Shown in pieces: positions 1 to 11,354 of a DNA stretch of 64,000 nt. The stretch covers positions 201,174,681 to 201,238,680 of the forward strand of contig CP136067.1 in assembly GCA_032622095.1 (NCBI GenBank), written 5' to 3'. Position 1 is the stretch's first letter, and every line of letters begins with the position of its first letter. Source of the DNA: Siphonodentalium dalli. Lineage: Eukaryota > Mollusca > Scaphopoda > Gadilida > Siphonodentaliidae. The notes beneath the pieces were generated by a model. It saw only the letters and a program-made list of their open reading frames with translations. It searched no databases and was not told the DNA's origin. Both the position numbers and the translations under genes were made by a program.

Positions 1-149
1 AACGAAATCGGTTCGCAATCACCATGATACGTGTGTGTATTGCACAAACAATTCTTGGTGCTTTGATTTTCACATTTGAATCCATCGACACTCTGCAGGT
101 CGCATTCTTGGAGAAATCTTCTTACAATTTACTGTTATGTTCAGGTTCA

Positions 150-255
150 GGTTTGGATGGACGATATCGAATTTGAACGAGTTTTGAACAAAACATGGTT
201 GCCGGCAGCGATCTTGGTTTGTACTCTTTACACTACGCCAGTAGCCAAATCTTAA
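150..255 (-). repeat. Diverged copy of dispersed GCCGCCAGCAGCCAT-type repeat
   Basis: This stretch carries AACATGGTTGCCGGCAGC followed by ATCTTGG and TACTCTTTACA. The same words appear at 1.25-1.6, 20.4-21.1, 40.0-40.2 and 51.95-52.05 kb. It is a short diverged member of that family. Nothing in it looks coding. Confidence 0.5.
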
Positions 256-264
256 AAGTCGCAA

Positions 265-1240
265 AGCATCATAGCAACCACCAAGGGTGCTTTTTACCTA
301 AATGCAGGTGAATTATTACGTCATATAATTTTTCTATATTTCTATACCACGAAGGAAAACACCGGGTACGTTTTTTTGTGAAATTCACACGTGACTTCCG
401 GTCGGTCACTGCGCAGAATCCAACAGAAACTACATGGTGCTCCGATATAACGGAGGAATATTCAGACAACAACAACAACTGATCCAATTAATTCCCAGAT
501 TCTAGATACTCTGTTCTTACCGAGGATTAATTACAGCCTTGTCATCTGATCAAAATCATTGGTATGTTATTAGCATAATAATTGATTATACCCCGTCTAG
601 CGTCCGCCCCGTCATCCGGCTTACGGCAGTTACTTGATCCAGAAATTACTTCCATGTATCCAATAGACCGATAAGGCCTTCACCTTCGCACCATTGCAAA
701 CAATTTTCACAATGACAGCTCGAGAGTACGCAGATTAATTAATCGCTTGATTTCGTGAACAATTACGTTTTCTCTACTTCAACACAATCGACAGTTACTG
801 AGTTAGGCTACACTGTAAACTGTTGCAGACAACATAGTTCAGCGGCCAAATCTAAAAAGAGCTCTAGTTTTCGAGATACGCCTACCCACGATAGAACAAG
901 TTAAAACTAACTTTTTTTAAAGGAGAAATATATACTCTTTACGAAAATGATAGTGAAAAATAACGGAATTGGTGGTGGCTATTCTCAAATTGACGATGAA
1001 CGATACCCACGAGTGACTTTTCCCAGAAATTAACGATTTTGGTAAAGTGAGCCCTGCGGCTATGTCCTAAGTTATTTGCCCACATTGTTCGTGTTAAAAT
1101 GACTACAGCATACCATATTTGTACATGATATGCAAGAAGTGTTGGTTAATTTGGATTTTCGTGCCATTTGGAGCCGAAACATTTATTTTTTGTTGAAAAA
1201 TCGCTGTTTTTCAAAAAATTTTAATTTTCGAACATTATCA
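265..1240. other. Intergenic stretch, no recognised feature
   Basis: I see no coding exon, terminal inverted repeat or tandem array here. The short ORFs have no recognisable domains and look like chance reading frames. Confidence 0.5.
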
Positions 1241-1249
1241 CTCAGTCGT

Positions 1250-1610
1250 ATATTTTACTCTTTGCATGAATAAATCATTTGGCGCGGGCTACAGGTCGTA
1301 GCGTTGGTCAGATCTTCATGAAATTTGTCATGGATGTTAACAATGACATCTTGGATTTCAAAATTCAATCCATTAGCACGGGCAACAGATCGTATCTTTT
1401 GTCGGATCATCATTAAATTTGTCATGGATGTTAAATTTGACATATAGATGGGAAACGAGTAATTTTGGGGTCTTTCGGCCAGAAAACATGGCCGCCAGCA
1501 GCCATCTTGTATTTTACTCTTTACATGACTAAATCCTTTGACACAGGCTACAGGTCGTATCTTTTGTCGGATCATTATGAAATTTTTGGAGTCATTTGGG
1601 TTGTAATCTT
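1250..1610. repeat. Tandem/dispersed repeat, about two units
   Basis: The words TTTGTCATGGATGTTAA, ATGGCCGCCAGCAGCCAT, TACTCTTTGCATGA and GGCTACAGGTCGTA recur twice here and again at 20.4-21.1, 40.0-40.2 and 51.95-52.05 kb. The GGCTGC(C)AGCAGCC core is itself near-palindromic. This is a noncoding repeat family with internal tandem duplication. Confidence 0.75.
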
Positions 1611-1689
1611 TGCATAGCTAGGTCTTTCAACTTTCATTATTCCTAATCGCCCCATTGACTGTAACACATGAAATTATTCCCTTTCCAAG

Positions 1690-2250
1690 TTGAGCTTCAG
1701 TGTCATTGACACTTTCATAATTACATTATTACATCAATTCACATGTTCAGCTGCATATACATGTAAACCAATTTCATCATTGTTTTCTTCATTAAAGGAA
1801 ATTGCAAATTCATCATTGATTCCATCATCTCAACATTTCATTAAAGTGAAACTTTATGTTCACATACATCGATTCATTCAGGCAACATTTTCCATTTCTA
1901 CACTGCTCATTGCATTGATCGTCTTCAATGAGGATAATCTATAATTCTACATGTATACCATCGTTAACTATTAAAGTGACATTTCGTTTCCACCCAATCG
2001 ATATTTAATTAAAGTGATGATTCATATTCATTACACTTCATTCAACAATTTCCGTTTTTACATCTCTTATTGCATTGATTGCCTTCAGCTAAGGTAATGT
2101 ATGTCCGACTCAAATATTAAAGTGACGCATCATATTCACTACACTTCATTCAATAATTTCCTTTTCTACATCACTTATTGCATTGATTGCCTTCAGCTAA
2201 GGTAATCTATGTTCGACTCAAATATTAAAGTGATATTCCATTTCCATCCG
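1690..2250. repeat. Diverged tandem repeat with ATTAAAGTGA boxes
   Basis: Units share TTGCATTGAT, CTTCAGCTAAGGTAAT and ATTAAAGTGA. The last two units lie 108 bp apart and earlier ones are longer and more diverged. The TTAAAGTGAC box also occurs in the subterminal regions of the palindromic element at 22.3-29.3 kb. Confidence 0.7.
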
Positions 2251-2277
2251 TTAATTCTAAGGAAACTTCTGCTGTGA

Positions 2278-2301
2278 TATATATATATATATATATATAT
2301 G
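2278..2301. repeat. (TA)n microsatellite
   Basis: An uninterrupted alternating TA tract about 24 bases long, followed by GTGTGTAC. Confidence 0.95.
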
Positions 2302-2304
2302 TGT

Positions 2305-3265
2305 GTACATACGGTACCTACTACTGCATTCATGAAAAACTAATCCATTAAAAATTTAAACCTGTACTTGTGGTAATGTGATTGCAGTCATCGAGGACCT
2401 GTTGGCCTGGTTGAATTCGCTGTGGGATGATGGTTCACTTCCATCCTCAAGCTACTTATGCCATTTAATGGCATAATTTTGTTCTGACGTGCAGGGGTAG
2501 ATAGGATTGAGACCCCACCACAGTTCAATTCACACAAGGTTCTCAGCTATTATTATCTGATGTTCGAACTTAAGTCATATGTTTGGACTGATCATAACCA
2601 TGATTTTAATGCTGGGTTTGAACAGTTCACTAGATGGGCAATGTCAGGTACTACGGAAGTAATCCGGCTATTGGTGACTATATACGATTACGAATATATC
2701 AATCTAACATGGTATTTTAGTGTGATGACACAGACATTTCTCCGAGTGGTGTAGCACATGTAGTACCCTGTACGGAACATCCTATAATTATTGTAATATT
2801 GAACTTAATGATCAACTTGGTGGTTGCTCCATTACGTGTCACGTGGGATCATATTAATCTCTCAATCCGTGGTGACATTGACCACTTTATATTCGTAATA
2901 ATACACACTGCCTGATAGCCGTGTTGCCAAACGTACTCCACTGTCTTTTTGTGGCATTCCATGGTTTGCTTGGGTATTTGAATGAGACAATGAAAAACAT
3001 AAAAAAATGAGGTTGTTCAAAGTTATTTGCCAGCCGGGTTTTGTAAATGGTCGGACAAAGTTCAATATATCCCATATTTCAATTAAACGTCTACAAATGA
3101 TAAAAGTATAAGGGGAAATTGTAGACATAGATTAAATGTATGTTGACCTGACCTCGATCAATCTCATCCCATCCGGGTAACCACCTCCAACAATGTTCAG
3201 ATTGAGGTCACTCGACCAGTATGCCAAGTTTCATGTTTTGGATACTATAGTCATGATTCATGCGA
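2305..3265. other. Intergenic stretch, no recognised feature
   Basis: No supported gene. The short frames, for example near 2.86-3.13 kb, show no domain and no clear splice context. Confidence 0.45.
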
Positions 3266-3272
3266 TTCTTAA

Positions 3273-3528
3273 CCCTTTACCCAACAAAACGGCCAAAACC
3301 GGCTCCTTGACCACATTGTGATAGTTACAGTTATGCCCTGTGCCAATGCATTCTCTGATATATGCGAGTCGACCATAGGTCGCCTCGCATATATAAGAGA
3401 ATGCATTGGCCTAAAATTTTTTTTAATGTGTTAAGCCAATGCATTTTCTTATATATGCCAGGCGACCTATTGTCGACCGCATATATAAGAGAATGCATTG
3501 GCACAGGGCCGTTCTGTTGGGTAAAGGG
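3273..3528. mobile_element. piggyBac-type MITE, copy A (256 bp)
   Basis: The ends are CCCTTTACCCAACA and TGTTGGGTAAAGGG, flanked on both sides by TTAA (3269-3272 and 3529-3532). TTAA duplication with CCC...GGG ends is the piggyBac signature. Inside are two hairpins built from GCCAATGCATTCTC...GAGAATGCATTGGC with a GTCGACC/GGTCGCC centre. This copy is about 127 bp shorter than copies B and C because it lacks the central stretch that follows GGCCAAAACCGGC. There is no transposase, so it is nonautonomous. Confidence 0.88.
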
Positions 3529-3534
3529 TTAAGG

Positions 3535-4265
3535 GACCCCGCTTTGTATAAAATTAGGAATGTGAATTTATCCCAGTTAGACGAGATTACAGGGTTAAAG
3601 ATGCATGATAATTCCTCTCTGTAATATTGGAGCTGCGTGGTCGTGTTATAAAATATATCCTAATTTTGTCCCAGAAACCATTTTCCCCATTAGTAACCTT
3701 GACACATGTGGAATATAATAGGCGTAGCCCGTGTTTCCATAAGGCGGGTTCGTCGTGTAATCGCAACGGCATAATTTATGCGGAGATCCGCAATGGATGG
3801 GACAATATTAGCCCAGCTTGACCTGATGACGGAATCATCGCAACACGTTCATACTTTTTGATGACGAACATTATGAATCAGTAACTTCATTTCCCTTCCA
3901 TGAACTACAATCGAACCACTGCACGGGTGGTTTGTGTACGACATATGTATATACTATTCAAGTATTGTCTAATTGGATGAACGCCAATAGTTCAGCAATC
4001 GCGAACGGTTCTGGGCTCTTGCCGATTCTTCAGTTCGCGAACCAAATATCGCGACTCCCAACTGAGCATCAGCATCACAAGAAAAGACTCCAACTGTTCT
4101 AACTTGGATATTTCTTCCCAATAATTCCGTACGAAAGGTTCTGGTCCCCTGTCGATTCTTCAGCCCGATTCCCTACTGGGCGTAAGCGTCCTAAGAGAAG
4201 ACTCAAACTGCTTCGAACTTGAATCGGATAATGTTTTTGTCTCTTCTGTAAATCGAAAATATGTC
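3535..4265. other. Intergenic stretch, no recognised feature
   Basis: No coding support, terminal repeats or arrays. The frames near 3.59-3.82 kb on both strands overlap one another and have no domain. Confidence 0.45.
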
Positions 4266-4345
4266 ACGTGGAGCACGGTGGTCCAGTGCTCAGCGTGTCT
4301 TCGCTGTCAACACAGAAAAATGAGTTCGCAGCCCGCCGGTATTTT
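4266..4345 (+). mobile_element. tRNA-like SINE head (candidate)
   Basis: GAGCACGGTGGTCCAGTGCTC resembles an RNA polymerase III A box in a tRNA-like start, and AGTTCGCAGCCC about 45 bp downstream resembles a B box. The spacing suits a tRNA-derived SINE. I cannot see a defined 3' tail or flanking duplications, so this stays a candidate. Confidence 0.4.
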
Positions 4346-4349
4346 ATTG

Positions 4350-5735
4350 TGAATTCACACAACATTGCCTTGGACGTTTTGGGCGACGTGCAAGGTCGTT
4401 CGCACAGTGTCGACTTCACACCATTCGTGCGTTAACCGAGTACCAGTACCAGTCAGCTAGTGATACTGGTGAGTAGCAGATCTCCTTCTGATCAAACTAT
4501 AGTAAAACATGTAAACAATATCATGGCTGCAGCCATTTCATTGGTTGGCTTGTACAAATGACTGGGCTAATAGTGTCATAACTAAAAGCGTCTTAGAACA
4601 ATATTACTGAGCGCGATATAAAACCGCCATTATTATTTGATACATGTTTCGAATGTGGCCCAAATAAATTTAATGTTGGTAACCCACAATGTCATTCATG
4701 TTGAGATAACGTGCATAGTATAGACAGTGCGTGATCGCACAATAGAGCAGTGTTCTTCACATAGCGGGTTCGTCCGAAACCACAGAACCCTAACTAGTTA
4801 CCCCCACTTGAAATATATTGATTGGCTGAACAAATTCGGCACTAATATGCAGATTTGCGATGGTGGAAAGGTATTGTGGGACATATAGTTTAAATCACAT
4901 TATTTAGCCAAAAAAGCAGCAGTTATTTGATCATTATGGCATTGTTCACCCAATATGTGAAGTTTCATGCTTGGGAATAAACATGCAAATACAGTCATAA
5001 AATCGTGTTTATCTGTGTCTGATGGTCTCTAATGTGTAATGCATCGTGACTTAATTACTGCCTCAGATACTATACAAATGAAAACTTGATTAAATATAAA
5101 TGCTGTGACATGTTGACTGTGATCGTCTTGTATCAAGTATGTCATATCAAATTGAACGTGGTGATGGTTTTCAAGTGTTTGTGTATTATGCATGGGATTG
5201 CTTTTATGACTAACACGTGTGCTATGCGTAGCGAAATATGAGAAATATATAAAAATATATATACAATTATCTTTTTTCCAATAACCTTGACCTTAGCAAT
5301 AGTGGCCTTTTTCAACTTTTTCTCCAAATACATGATGCCGTTACCATGGAAAACTGATTTCATCCCCTCTAAAAAGTTTTTCCTATGAATAAGCAACATA
5401 TCTTGAGTTTAAGTTTGATGCTTTAGTCACTAACGTCACGATTAAAACCCTAAGGGACTCCTATATATCCAGGAATCGTCGATCATCAGTGCATCATTGT
5501 GGAACGCGAACAGTCTGATTTAAGTGGACACCTCGGTTTGGGACACCGACACAATCGCAAAATCTCAACAGCCGTTCTTGAAATTGGTGTTTTAATATAT
5601 GCTGGCGTCATATTCACGTTTATTCGCGTTTTCACTCTGGCGACTGGGAGCTTCACCTCTTCGTTGGAGTAATTTGTAAATATTTTTTCGACGTGGATAA
5701 ATTGTGCTATTCCAGACTAATGCCATTGTACCTTT
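4350..5735. other. Intergenic stretch, no recognised feature
   Basis: No supported exon or repeat boundary. The 85-residue minus-strand frame at 5.14-5.40 kb is lysine/isoleucine-rich because of local composition and has no domain. Confidence 0.45.
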
Positions 5736-5738
5736 CAG

Positions 5739-6210
5739 AAATGCGGAATCTACACTGAGTTATACAAGGAGTTCAGTAGTGGAAATTGGGATGTTAACAA
5801 TAACTTAGTACCATTCTGTGCAATAGGGGGTGACCAATATCTCGAACATCTCAACAGGTTTGTTAAAGTGACTGGCGGAATAACTGGCATAAGTATCAAT
5901 GAGCTCGCAACCGATTCTGTTTTGTAGCCGCGCGACTTCTCTTGTCACAGAGGAGGCTTACATATTGACTCGCATATCAAAGTCGACCGAAAGTTACCAG
6001 CATTCACTAGGCAACTTGGCTATGGAGCGACAAGACAAGAGTATGGCTATACTTGTCCAATCGTTCCAGGAGTTCATATATCTATTTCAATATGAAGGTT
6101 GTGATCTTGTGAATATTGTAACATGGGCCATAATGTCTCAGGATTTAACAGATGACGTCACAAACTTGCATTTGAAGGACCAGGAGATTTATGAAAACAT
6201 TGTCAACTAG
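5739..6210 (+). pseudogene. Decayed fragment of an unnamed invertebrate multicopy (TE-like) protein family
   Basis: Two overlapping frames together resemble one protein segment. The first (5739-5926) reads NWDVNNNLVPFCAIGGDQ then EHLNRFVKVTGGITGI and ends at TAG. The second (open from 5899 to 6210) continues with TSLVTEEAYILT, HSLGNLAMERQDKSM and LVNIVTWAIM. From memory, many invertebrate genomes carry multicopy uncharacterised proteins with the pattern 'xVNKxxxPFxAIGxDQxxEHxNxxxKxxGGxVGIT' followed by 'HxxSPSxxxRQ' and 'DLxNLVTKxxM'. The match is by eye and unverified. A frameshift near 5910-5925 breaks it. TTTCAG just before 5739 could be an old splice acceptor. The rest of the protein is absent nearby, although 10.3-10.7 kb may be another piece of the same family. 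It is not functional as it stands. Confidence 0.6.
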
Positions 6211-6214
6211 AGGT

Positions 6215-6830
6215 CAGATTCCATGGAATCAGATATACTTCCATGGTATCCCATTCCATGTGTGTGTTATGCGTATATGTGTGTTCCTCTTCACGCGAAT
6301 GCATATTGGTGTTTTGTGATCCGATGGTGGACTTGCGTTGATATTTCGAAATAAGATATATATTCCAAAGGTTTATGTCATTTTGTTCGACCCACCGTGG
6401 ATGCTTAATGACAGTCTATTGCATCATAGTCGTGACCAACTGAGCCACCTTTCACCACAGCCAATCAGTTCCTTTTTATTCGGATATATTTTAGAGCTAA
6501 TTATAACCCCTCCCCAAGACGCCCATATCAATTTCAACGGTCACGACATTTAGCATGTCTGATTATATCGTAATAGACATGTAGATAAAAAGGGTGTAAA
6601 GCATATTAATGTACCATAACTCTGTTATTTAACATTTATTGGATAGTTCTTTCAGTTTCGGTTTGAGAATTGTTTAGTTTTAATGGCGGAGGAAAGACCG
6701 CTTGGTTAATTAATTAATTAGTATTTCAGTGCGTCATCGCTGCACTATTCCTGTAGTCATTAACGTTTTTGTAATAGAGTTAACTGTAATCGAGTGATAA
6801 CTATATCAAAATCGATAATGTAGCTGAGTG
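6215..6830. other. Intergenic stretch, no recognised feature
   Basis: Apart from a short TTAATTAATTAATTA run near 6705-6720 I see nothing that can be named. Confidence 0.45.
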
Positions 6831-6834
6831 CTTA

Positions 6835-7800
6835 CCCGTCCGCTCTGAAACTAATGTGGTCCTTATATACTACCAAACACATGCAGTGTTCAACATATAA
6901 AACACTTGATTCGCGATTTGTAATTTTTCCCGTTTACGAGTTTCGGTGGTATTTGCCAAAAAGCTTCGACCCTCACCGGGGCATATGCCACCTCTCCGTT
7001 GAACAGGTTACTTTTATAGTAGAGCGGACATACCTATAGTATATCGGTGAACATATTCATGCATTTGCCTTGCTCCTTGATAAGTCCGTTTGAATTTGTG
7101 TCATAAAGAGTGGCTTTGAATTTGAGTAATATATATCACCCGTTAACAACGTTACAGGCTACCAGGGTTAAACCGTCCACTCTGAAACTTTGAAAACCGT
7201 ACTACTAATCACATCCACTCGTCGAAAAGTTTTTATCTCAATATCTGATTTTCGGAGTAATTTTCCCCATTTGATTTTCGGTGGAATTTGCCAAATGTGA
7301 TCCCACCCCGACACAAACACTCCGTTGAGCAGGTTGCGTTTATAGTAGAGAGGTCAATTTTGTTAGGCGTACCTACAGTATACCGACTTACATGCTACTG
7401 CATTAAACTCGCTCCTTCATTAGCCCGTTTGGATTTGGGGCTAAAAATAGGTTAGTGATTGACTACTTAAGTATACATATTTATCTTATATAGCGTTGTC
7501 ACGAGTAAACCGTTCCATCTGAAAATTAGAAAATCGCACTGTAGATGCGCGTGAACACTACCCATCATATGTACCCGTAAAAAAAAATTATCTCGAAGTT
7601 TGAATTTCCCCCCCTTTGCAATTTCGTGGAATTTTCCTAAAGTCTCAACCCACCCCGACTGGCATTCTCCGTTGGGCAGGTTACTGTTTAAGTATAGCGG
7701 TTAAACTTTTGGGAAGTACATACAGTATGTCAACGTACCTGCTACGACATTATCTTGCTCTATAATTAGCCGGTTTAGATTTGGCGGGGAAAATAGGTGC
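6835..7800. repeat. Diverged tandem repeat, about 330-bp units x3
   Basis: Three units share, in order, an ACCGTCC/TCTGAAA start, TTTTCGGTGGAATTTGCC, a CACCCCGAC box, TCTCCGTTGAGCAGGTT, TTTATAGTAGAG and CTCCTT(C/G)ATTAGCCCGTTT. They start near 6835, 7165 and 7505. No open frame is conserved among the units, so they are most likely noncoding satellite-like repeats. Confidence 0.75.
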
Positions 7801-7944
7801 AGTATTTCCGTATACCCCGTAACGCGGAAAGTCCTGGGAAAAAAACATTTTTAAGCGGAAAATTCGGGTCCGGATCACTCGTCCAATTCGGAATATGCAA
7901 TAAAACATTTAGAGTTTATTCATCTTAGTGCTTAGTGTGTCCCT

Positions 7945-8460
7945 ATTTCTGGGCGGTAACTCCTCAGGGAAAGCGCGGACACAAGTTGTGATGCCCGTGG
8001 GCAGTAGGGCATATCGAGGTGTGCATACGGTCCAATTTTCGATGCTCTGCTCCTTATAATTTCAGAGATAATAAAATGACATTTTTTCATATAAAGGGAG
8101 ATAACTCCGCGGGGTAAACGCGGACAATATGCGTTGTATACCGATGGGTTAGAACTCATTGACCCAACATACGTACAAACTTTCAGTTCGATACTCCCCG
8201 TACTTTCATATATTAAGGCGTTGCAAAAGTGTCGAGTATAATAACAAATAATAATGAAAAATAATCGTAAAAGGGCCATAACTCCGTCTAGAAACCGTGG
8301 ACCGGCATGCGGACACCTTTAATTTGAGTAGACCTTAGATGCCTACAATCGCGAGAGATTTCACGTTCTTACTGCCATTAGTTTCTGAGTATTTTCAAAT
8401 AAACGGAAAACGGCACCAGTACAACAATATACTTCCTTGGTTACACCATGGAAGTATACT
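7945..8460. repeat. Long direct repeat, copy 1
   Basis: About 515 bp, nearly identical to 9770-10285. It contains GGGCGGTAACTCCTCAGG, GGGAGATAACTCCGCGGG and GGCCATAACTCCGTCTAG in succession. The ends of the pair lack TG...CA, so I do not call them LTRs. Confidence 0.85.
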
Positions 8461-8639
8461 AATAGGGACAATCATGAGCTGAAACAATCGCAGTTTTGGG
8501 ACGTGATATATGAAGTATGGTGATTATATGTTGTCCTTAACATGTGTGTGTTGATCTCAAGTATTTGGAAGTGACCACACCCCTGCCTCGAAATTGGGTG
8601 ACGGGAATGGTAAATTGTCAACCCCGGCCCAAAATGCGA

Positions 8640-9500
8640 TGTTTGAGGGCCCGTAACTCAGTTGTTTTCCAATGGATTTTAAAATTTTCAGTATTGTGAT
8701 CAGCTCCTCAAATAGATTGTTTGCTATAAATATTGTCTGATTCGGAGACGGATAACATTTTGGTTATTGGAAAGAATACGGGTCCAGATTCAAATTTTGA
8801 GGGCCCAAATCTCGGCCATTTTTTAACGGATTTACGATCTGTTTTCAGTTTTGTTATCAGCGTGTATGATTGATGTTATATTCCAAGTTTCATATAATTC
8901 GCAGACAAAATAAATTTTTGTACCTCGGACTACCCCTCCCTGACCCCCAACACTGAACCGACACTGGCAAAATGTGGCACACCGCGTGCTCTCTTCAGCC
9001 CGCACGCACTGGGATATCAGATGATATCCTAAGTTCGACATCTTCGGAGGAGATGTGTACACAAGCACATGGGCCCAAATTTGTATAGTTTGAAGGCCGC
9101 AACTCCGCCATTTTTCAATGGATTTTCGAAATTCTTTCCGTTTCTATATCGATTGGTGGTGTAGATGTTATATTCCAAGATTCATCTGATTCGGAGAAGA
9201 ATAAATAATTGGTATCCCGGATAGCACCTCCCCTGATCCACAACACTTAACCGACACTGCCAAAATGTGGCACACCGCGTGTTCTCTTCAGACCGTCCGC
9301 ACTGGGATATCAGATGACATCCTAAGTTCGACATCTTCGGATGAGATGTGTTCACAAGCACATGGGCCCAAATTTGCATAGTTTGAAGGCCCGCAACTCA
9401 GCCATTTTTCAATGGATTTTCGAAATTCTTTCAGTTTCTAGATTGTGTTCACAAGCACATGGGTCCAAATTGCAAATTTTGAGCGCCCGTAACTTTTGCA
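8640..9500. repeat. Tandem repeat, about 297-bp units
   Basis: Two full units (about 8790-9085 and 9085-9380) and a partial third share TTTTCAATGGATTTTCGAA, CAAAATGTGGCACACCGCG, ATCCTAAGTTCGACATCTTC and GAGATGTGT(A/T)CACAAGCAC. Each opens with a GGGCCCxxAACTC-type box. The tandem sits between the two copies of the 515-bp direct repeat. Confidence 0.85.
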
Positions 9501-9769
9501 TTTCTTCTCAGATTTGAAAAATCCTTCCTGTGATGGGTTTGTTTTCGTTCAGGGAATCCACATACTTAAATAGATGAATGTCAATCAAAACTTTTCTTTT
9601 TTTTTCGAAAATTTGGCCCCCAGCCCAGCGTCAAAATATATGCCCGACCCTGTCCAATTTTCTTTCTCAAACTAAACTGACAACGTACAACACGACTATG
9701 AAATCCAAATGCAGTTATCTGGAATGATACGAGAGGACAGCATATTAAATCAAATAGAGGTTTGCCTAT

Positions 9770-10285
9770 CTATGGGCGGTAACTCCTCAGGAAAAGCGCG
9801 GACACAAGTATTGATAGCCGTGGGCAGTAGGGCATATCGAGGTGTCCATACGGTCCAATTTTCGATGCTCTGCTCCTTATAATTTCAGAGATAATAAAAT
9901 GACATTTTTTCATATAAAGGGAGATAACTCCGCGGGGTAAACGCGGACAATATTCTTTGTATGCTGGTGGGTTAGAACTCATTGACCCCAACATACGTAC
10001 AAACTTTCAGTTCGATACTCCCCATACTTTCATATATTAAGGCGTTGCAAAAGTGTCGAGTATAATAACAAATAATAATGAAAAATAATCGTAAAAGGGT
10101 CATAACTCCGTCTAGAAACCGTGTACAGATATGCGGATACCTTTAATTTTAGTAGACCTCAGATGCCTACAATCGCTAGAGATTTCACGTTCCTACTGCC
10201 ATTAGTTTCCGCGTATTTTCAAATAAACGGAAAACGGCACCAGTATAACAACAATATACTTCCTTGGTTACACCATGGAAGTATA
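9770..10285. repeat. Long direct repeat, copy 2
   Basis: Near-identical partner of 7945-8460 in the same orientation, 1.83 kb downstream. The two diverge immediately after the shared ACCATGGAAGTATA. Confidence 0.85.
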
Positions 10286-10316
10286 ATTATCGTATTGAGA
10301 TGATGTGTAGTAGTAA

Positions 10317-10687
10317 TTGGATCAAATTAAGAAAGCCAAGCGTATTACTTGCAAGGGCAACTCTAAAAAGTTTAATATTACATCTACCGGTACAACGTTT
10401 GAGCTAAAAGAGGACCGTGCACTGTTCGCGCGCATGCTTGTTGCGCGATCTCGACCGGAAATCAACCTAGAGCAGTGTGTTGGGAAGTATGAGTTGCCCC
10501 ACGGTCATTGTTTTCGTCTGATGGTATGCTCTTACCCTGTACTAATAAACGTGACCTTATGATAATTGTGGAGGATTCGCCCAAAAATGTGTCCGATTTG
10601 GTATCTACTGACTTCACCGACATAGCTAACGGATGCCACCCCTGTAACCGATATCGAAAGAGACAAGGTTGCAGTTGTCCACGCTGA
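10317..10687 (+). pseudogene. Frameshifted fragment of an unnamed invertebrate multicopy family
   Basis: The frame from 10317 reads TFELKEDRALFARMLVARSRPEINLEQCVGKYEL, given here only as the key pieces ELKEDRALFARM, SRPEINLEQ and VGKYEL. It then leaves the pattern. A second frame from 10502 continues with RSLFSSDGMLLPCTNKRDLM and runs to a stop at 10687, ending in a Cys-rich piece (CHPCNRYRKRQGCSC). From memory, uncharacterised multicopy proteins in molluscs, corals and other invertebrates show 'LxEDRxLFARxLVxxxSRPxIxLxEaxGxYEFxxVPRSLFxxDGxLLPCTDKSxLM'. The family resemblance is good by eye but unverified. A small deletion between the two frames removes a few residues, so this is a broken remnant. 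Confidence 0.6.
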
Positions 10688-10689
10688 AG

Positions 10690-10945
10690 TGTAAGCGCCC
10701 CACCAGCCTACATCCGTCACTACAAGTGAGGCCTAAATAAATCACAAGCATGTAACCGTCACTACGTGTGAGTACTTAGATCAACACCTCTTTGACAACA
10801 TGGACAGGGCGTATTTTGGGAAGTTTTGGGAGTGTCATGTGATATTCGATCGGTATGATGGTGAAAGATCCATGACGACGGCAACGAGAATACGGAGACT
10901 TGGAGTAATCGAAGTGCGAGCTATAATAGCTATTATTAATTAGCT
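10690..10945. other. Short intergenic stretch
   Basis: CCGTCACTACAAGTGAG and CCGTCACTACGTGTGAG form a short direct repeat at about 10714-10770. Nothing else is recognised. Confidence 0.4.
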
Positions 10946-10949
10946 ACGC

Positions 10950-11085
10950 GTTATCGGCCGCAATAAGTATAACGCTGCCCGCGTCATAAGTAACACAAAG
11001 TCGGCCAATAAGTAGAAAACGCGGCCAATAAGTAACAAAAAGTCGGCCAATAAGTAGAAAACGCGGCCAATAAGTCAAGGTAACG
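10950..11085. repeat. Short tandem repeat of CGGCCAATAAGTA boxes
   Basis: (G/T)CGGCCAATAAGTA alternates with ACAAAAAG and GAAAACGC spacers five times. This is a minisatellite with units of about 27-30 bp. Confidence 0.85.
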
Positions 11086-11213
11086 TAAATGACGTCATAC
11101 GCGATTGCAACGTTAACAGGTGAAACTCTCCGGTAATAATTGGCATCCCGTACTAGCTTTGATCATGTCGAACCTCGTACAACACAATTCGTCATCGCTA
11201 ATTAATAAAATAC

Positions 11214-11350
11214 TTATTAATTGGTTGTTTCCATATTGACCGAGTTATGAGGCCTCGGTCTGTCGTATTGGCCTTCGGCCTGCGGCCTCAGGCCAATACG
11301 ACAGACCTCGGCCTCATAACACGGCCAATATGGAAACAACCAATTAATAA
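11214..11350. repeat. Perfect-class hairpin, about 60-bp arms
   Basis: The left arm starts TTATTAATTGGTTGTTTCC and the right arm ends GGAAACAACCAATTAATAA. The arms run through GACCGAG, ATGAGGCCT and GTCTGTCGTATTGGCC to a loop of about 14 bp. A few mismatches (GACCGAG against CGGCCA) show it is old enough to have drifted slightly. It may be a foldback MITE, since no target duplication is clear. Confidence 0.85.
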
Positions 11351-11354
11351 AATA

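Noticed and set aside
7945-10285. LTR retrotransposon with 515-bp LTRs
   Set aside because: The repeats lack TG...CA ends and target duplications, and the 1.3 kb between them is a tandem array with no primer-binding site or pol frame.
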